Shown here one piece after another: positions 13,570-14,155 of a stretch of DNA of 14,155 bases (the first letter of the stretch is position 1; each line of letters begins with the position of its first letter). A program made the position numbers and the translations under genes. The stretch is from Oscillospiraceae bacterium (lineage in GTDB: Bacteria > Bacillota > Clostridia > Oscillospirales > Ruminococcaceae), in the NCBI GenBank assembly GCA_900768735.1, contig CAAGDZ010000009.1, positions 1-14,155 of the forward strand, read 5' to 3'. Below the pieces are notes generated by a model, which saw only the letters and a program-made list of their open reading frames with translations, was not told the origin of the DNA and ran no database searches.

Positions 13570-14155
13570 ATGCGGCATACGGGCATATTTGACAATAAGC
13601 GCGGCGATAAGGGCATATCGCTCCTTATTTATCTGATATTTTTTGTCCTTAACGCGGTACTCGCGCTTTTTATGCAGTCGATGACGCTTGACGGCGAGTT
13701 TACCTCAGCGGCGGCGGGCGCTATGCTTATCGGTCGTGACTGGTTCTCGGTCATGCCTGCGGTAAACAGTCTCGGCGGCTTTTTGCAGGGCGTTATCTAT
13801 GCGCCGGCTATGCTTATATGCCCTGACCCCGCAATACAGTACAAGCTGTTTTTGGTGCTATGCGCCGCAGTTTATGCGGTTATTCCGCTGTGCGCCTTTA
13901 AGCTCACCGCCAAATTCGGCATAAATAAGCTCTGTCAGAGAATAATCATCGCGTCGGTATGCGGCGCGTATCCCGCGGTCGTGATAAACTCGCACTTTCT
14001 GCTTGCGGACACGCTCCCCGCGGTTCTTGTGTGGCTGCTCGCGCTTATCTTTTTCCGAAACGAAAACGAGGACAGCAGAAAAAAGGCGGGCAAGTTTTTC
14101 CTGTCGGTGCTTGCGGGTTTTATAACCGCGTGTGCCTACTTCCTCAGCTTTTCAT
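13570..14155 (+). CDS. Multi-span membrane protein, GT-C glycosyltransferase-like (3' truncated)
   Basis: The frame is open from the ATG at 13570 to the window edge, giving 195 residues. A short basic cytoplasmic N-terminus (MRHTGIFDNKRGDKG) is followed by a hydrophobic helix at about 17-36 and an outer loop TLDGEFTSAAAGAMLIGRDW. Several further helices follow, at about 70-84, 92-110, 125-140 and 145-160. A first helix followed by a loop with an acidic residue (DGE) is typical of GT-C polyprenyl-phosphate-sugar glycosyltransferases and PMT-like proteins, but the catalytic evidence is thin and the C-terminus is missing. Translation signals are clear: a G-rich GGGGAG lies 4 nt before the ATG. 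It follows the RING-like gene by 43 nt. Alternative: an uncharacterised polytopic membrane protein. Confidence 0.6.
   Translation, partial: MRHTGIFDNKRGDKGISLLIYLIFFVLNAVLALFMQSMTLDGEFTSAAAGAMLIGRDWFSVMPAVNSLGGFLQGVIYAPAMLICPDPAIQYKLFLVLCAAVYAVIPLCAFKLTAKFGINKLCQRIIIASVCGAYPAVVINSHFLLADTLPAVLVWLLALIFFRNENEDSRKKAGKFFLSVLAGFITACAYFLSFS

Overview
The window looks like chromosome of an anaerobic gut Firmicute, most likely a Ruminococcus/[Eubacterium] siraeum-like member of the Oscillospiraceae/Ruminococcaceae. The grounds are mid-range GC, strong AAAGGAGG-type ribosome binding sites, an anaerobic FeoAB ferrous iron system with the small Cys-rich FeoB-associated protein, and fibre-degrading enzymes: a CBM-bearing GH2 and a Thr/Pro-linker GH5 lipoprotein. 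Genus assignment is inference; no rRNA or marker gene is present.

Left part (1-4999). After the 3' end of a probable cation:proton antiporter (+ strand) and a bidirectional terminator, a tight minus-strand operon reads from a consensus promoter at 4897-4925. Its order is feoA, feoB, an NPPY-type SAM methyltransferase, a NimA-like flavin-binding protein, an Ogt-type methylguanine-DNA methyltransferase, an AlkD-type DNA glycosylase and a 53-residue FeoB-associated Cys-rich membrane protein. Every junction overlaps or is 1 nt apart. Iron-uptake genes therefore bracket two alkylation-repair genes, a NimA-like protein and a methyltransferase in what looks like one transcript. This is the most unusual feature of the window.

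Middle (5000-8660). A large GH2 glycosidase (about 1146 aa, minus strand) carries two C-terminal CBM6-like modules and no signal peptide. It has its own promoter, a roughly 130-nt structured leader and a hairpin terminator. The next about 480 bases are non-coding and form the divergent boundary to the plus-strand genes.

Right part (8926-14155, all plus strand). An ECF-type sigma factor and a single-span putative anti-sigma protein form a two-gene unit closed by a terminator. A GH5 cellulase-type lipoprotein follows, with its own promoter whose -10 box lies inside a perfect 17-bp palindrome. Next are a small signal-peptide plus one-TM protein with its own promoter and a terminator, a prokaryotic RING-like zinc protein with a DUF2628-like membrane part, and the 5' end of a multi-span membrane protein resembling GT-C glycosyltransferases, cut by the window edge.

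How the parts fit: GH5 at the cell surface would cut beta-glucans, and cytoplasmic GH2 would finish imported oligosaccharides. The sigma/anti-sigma pair could sense the envelope or substrate, but nothing in the sequence proves that it controls either enzyme.
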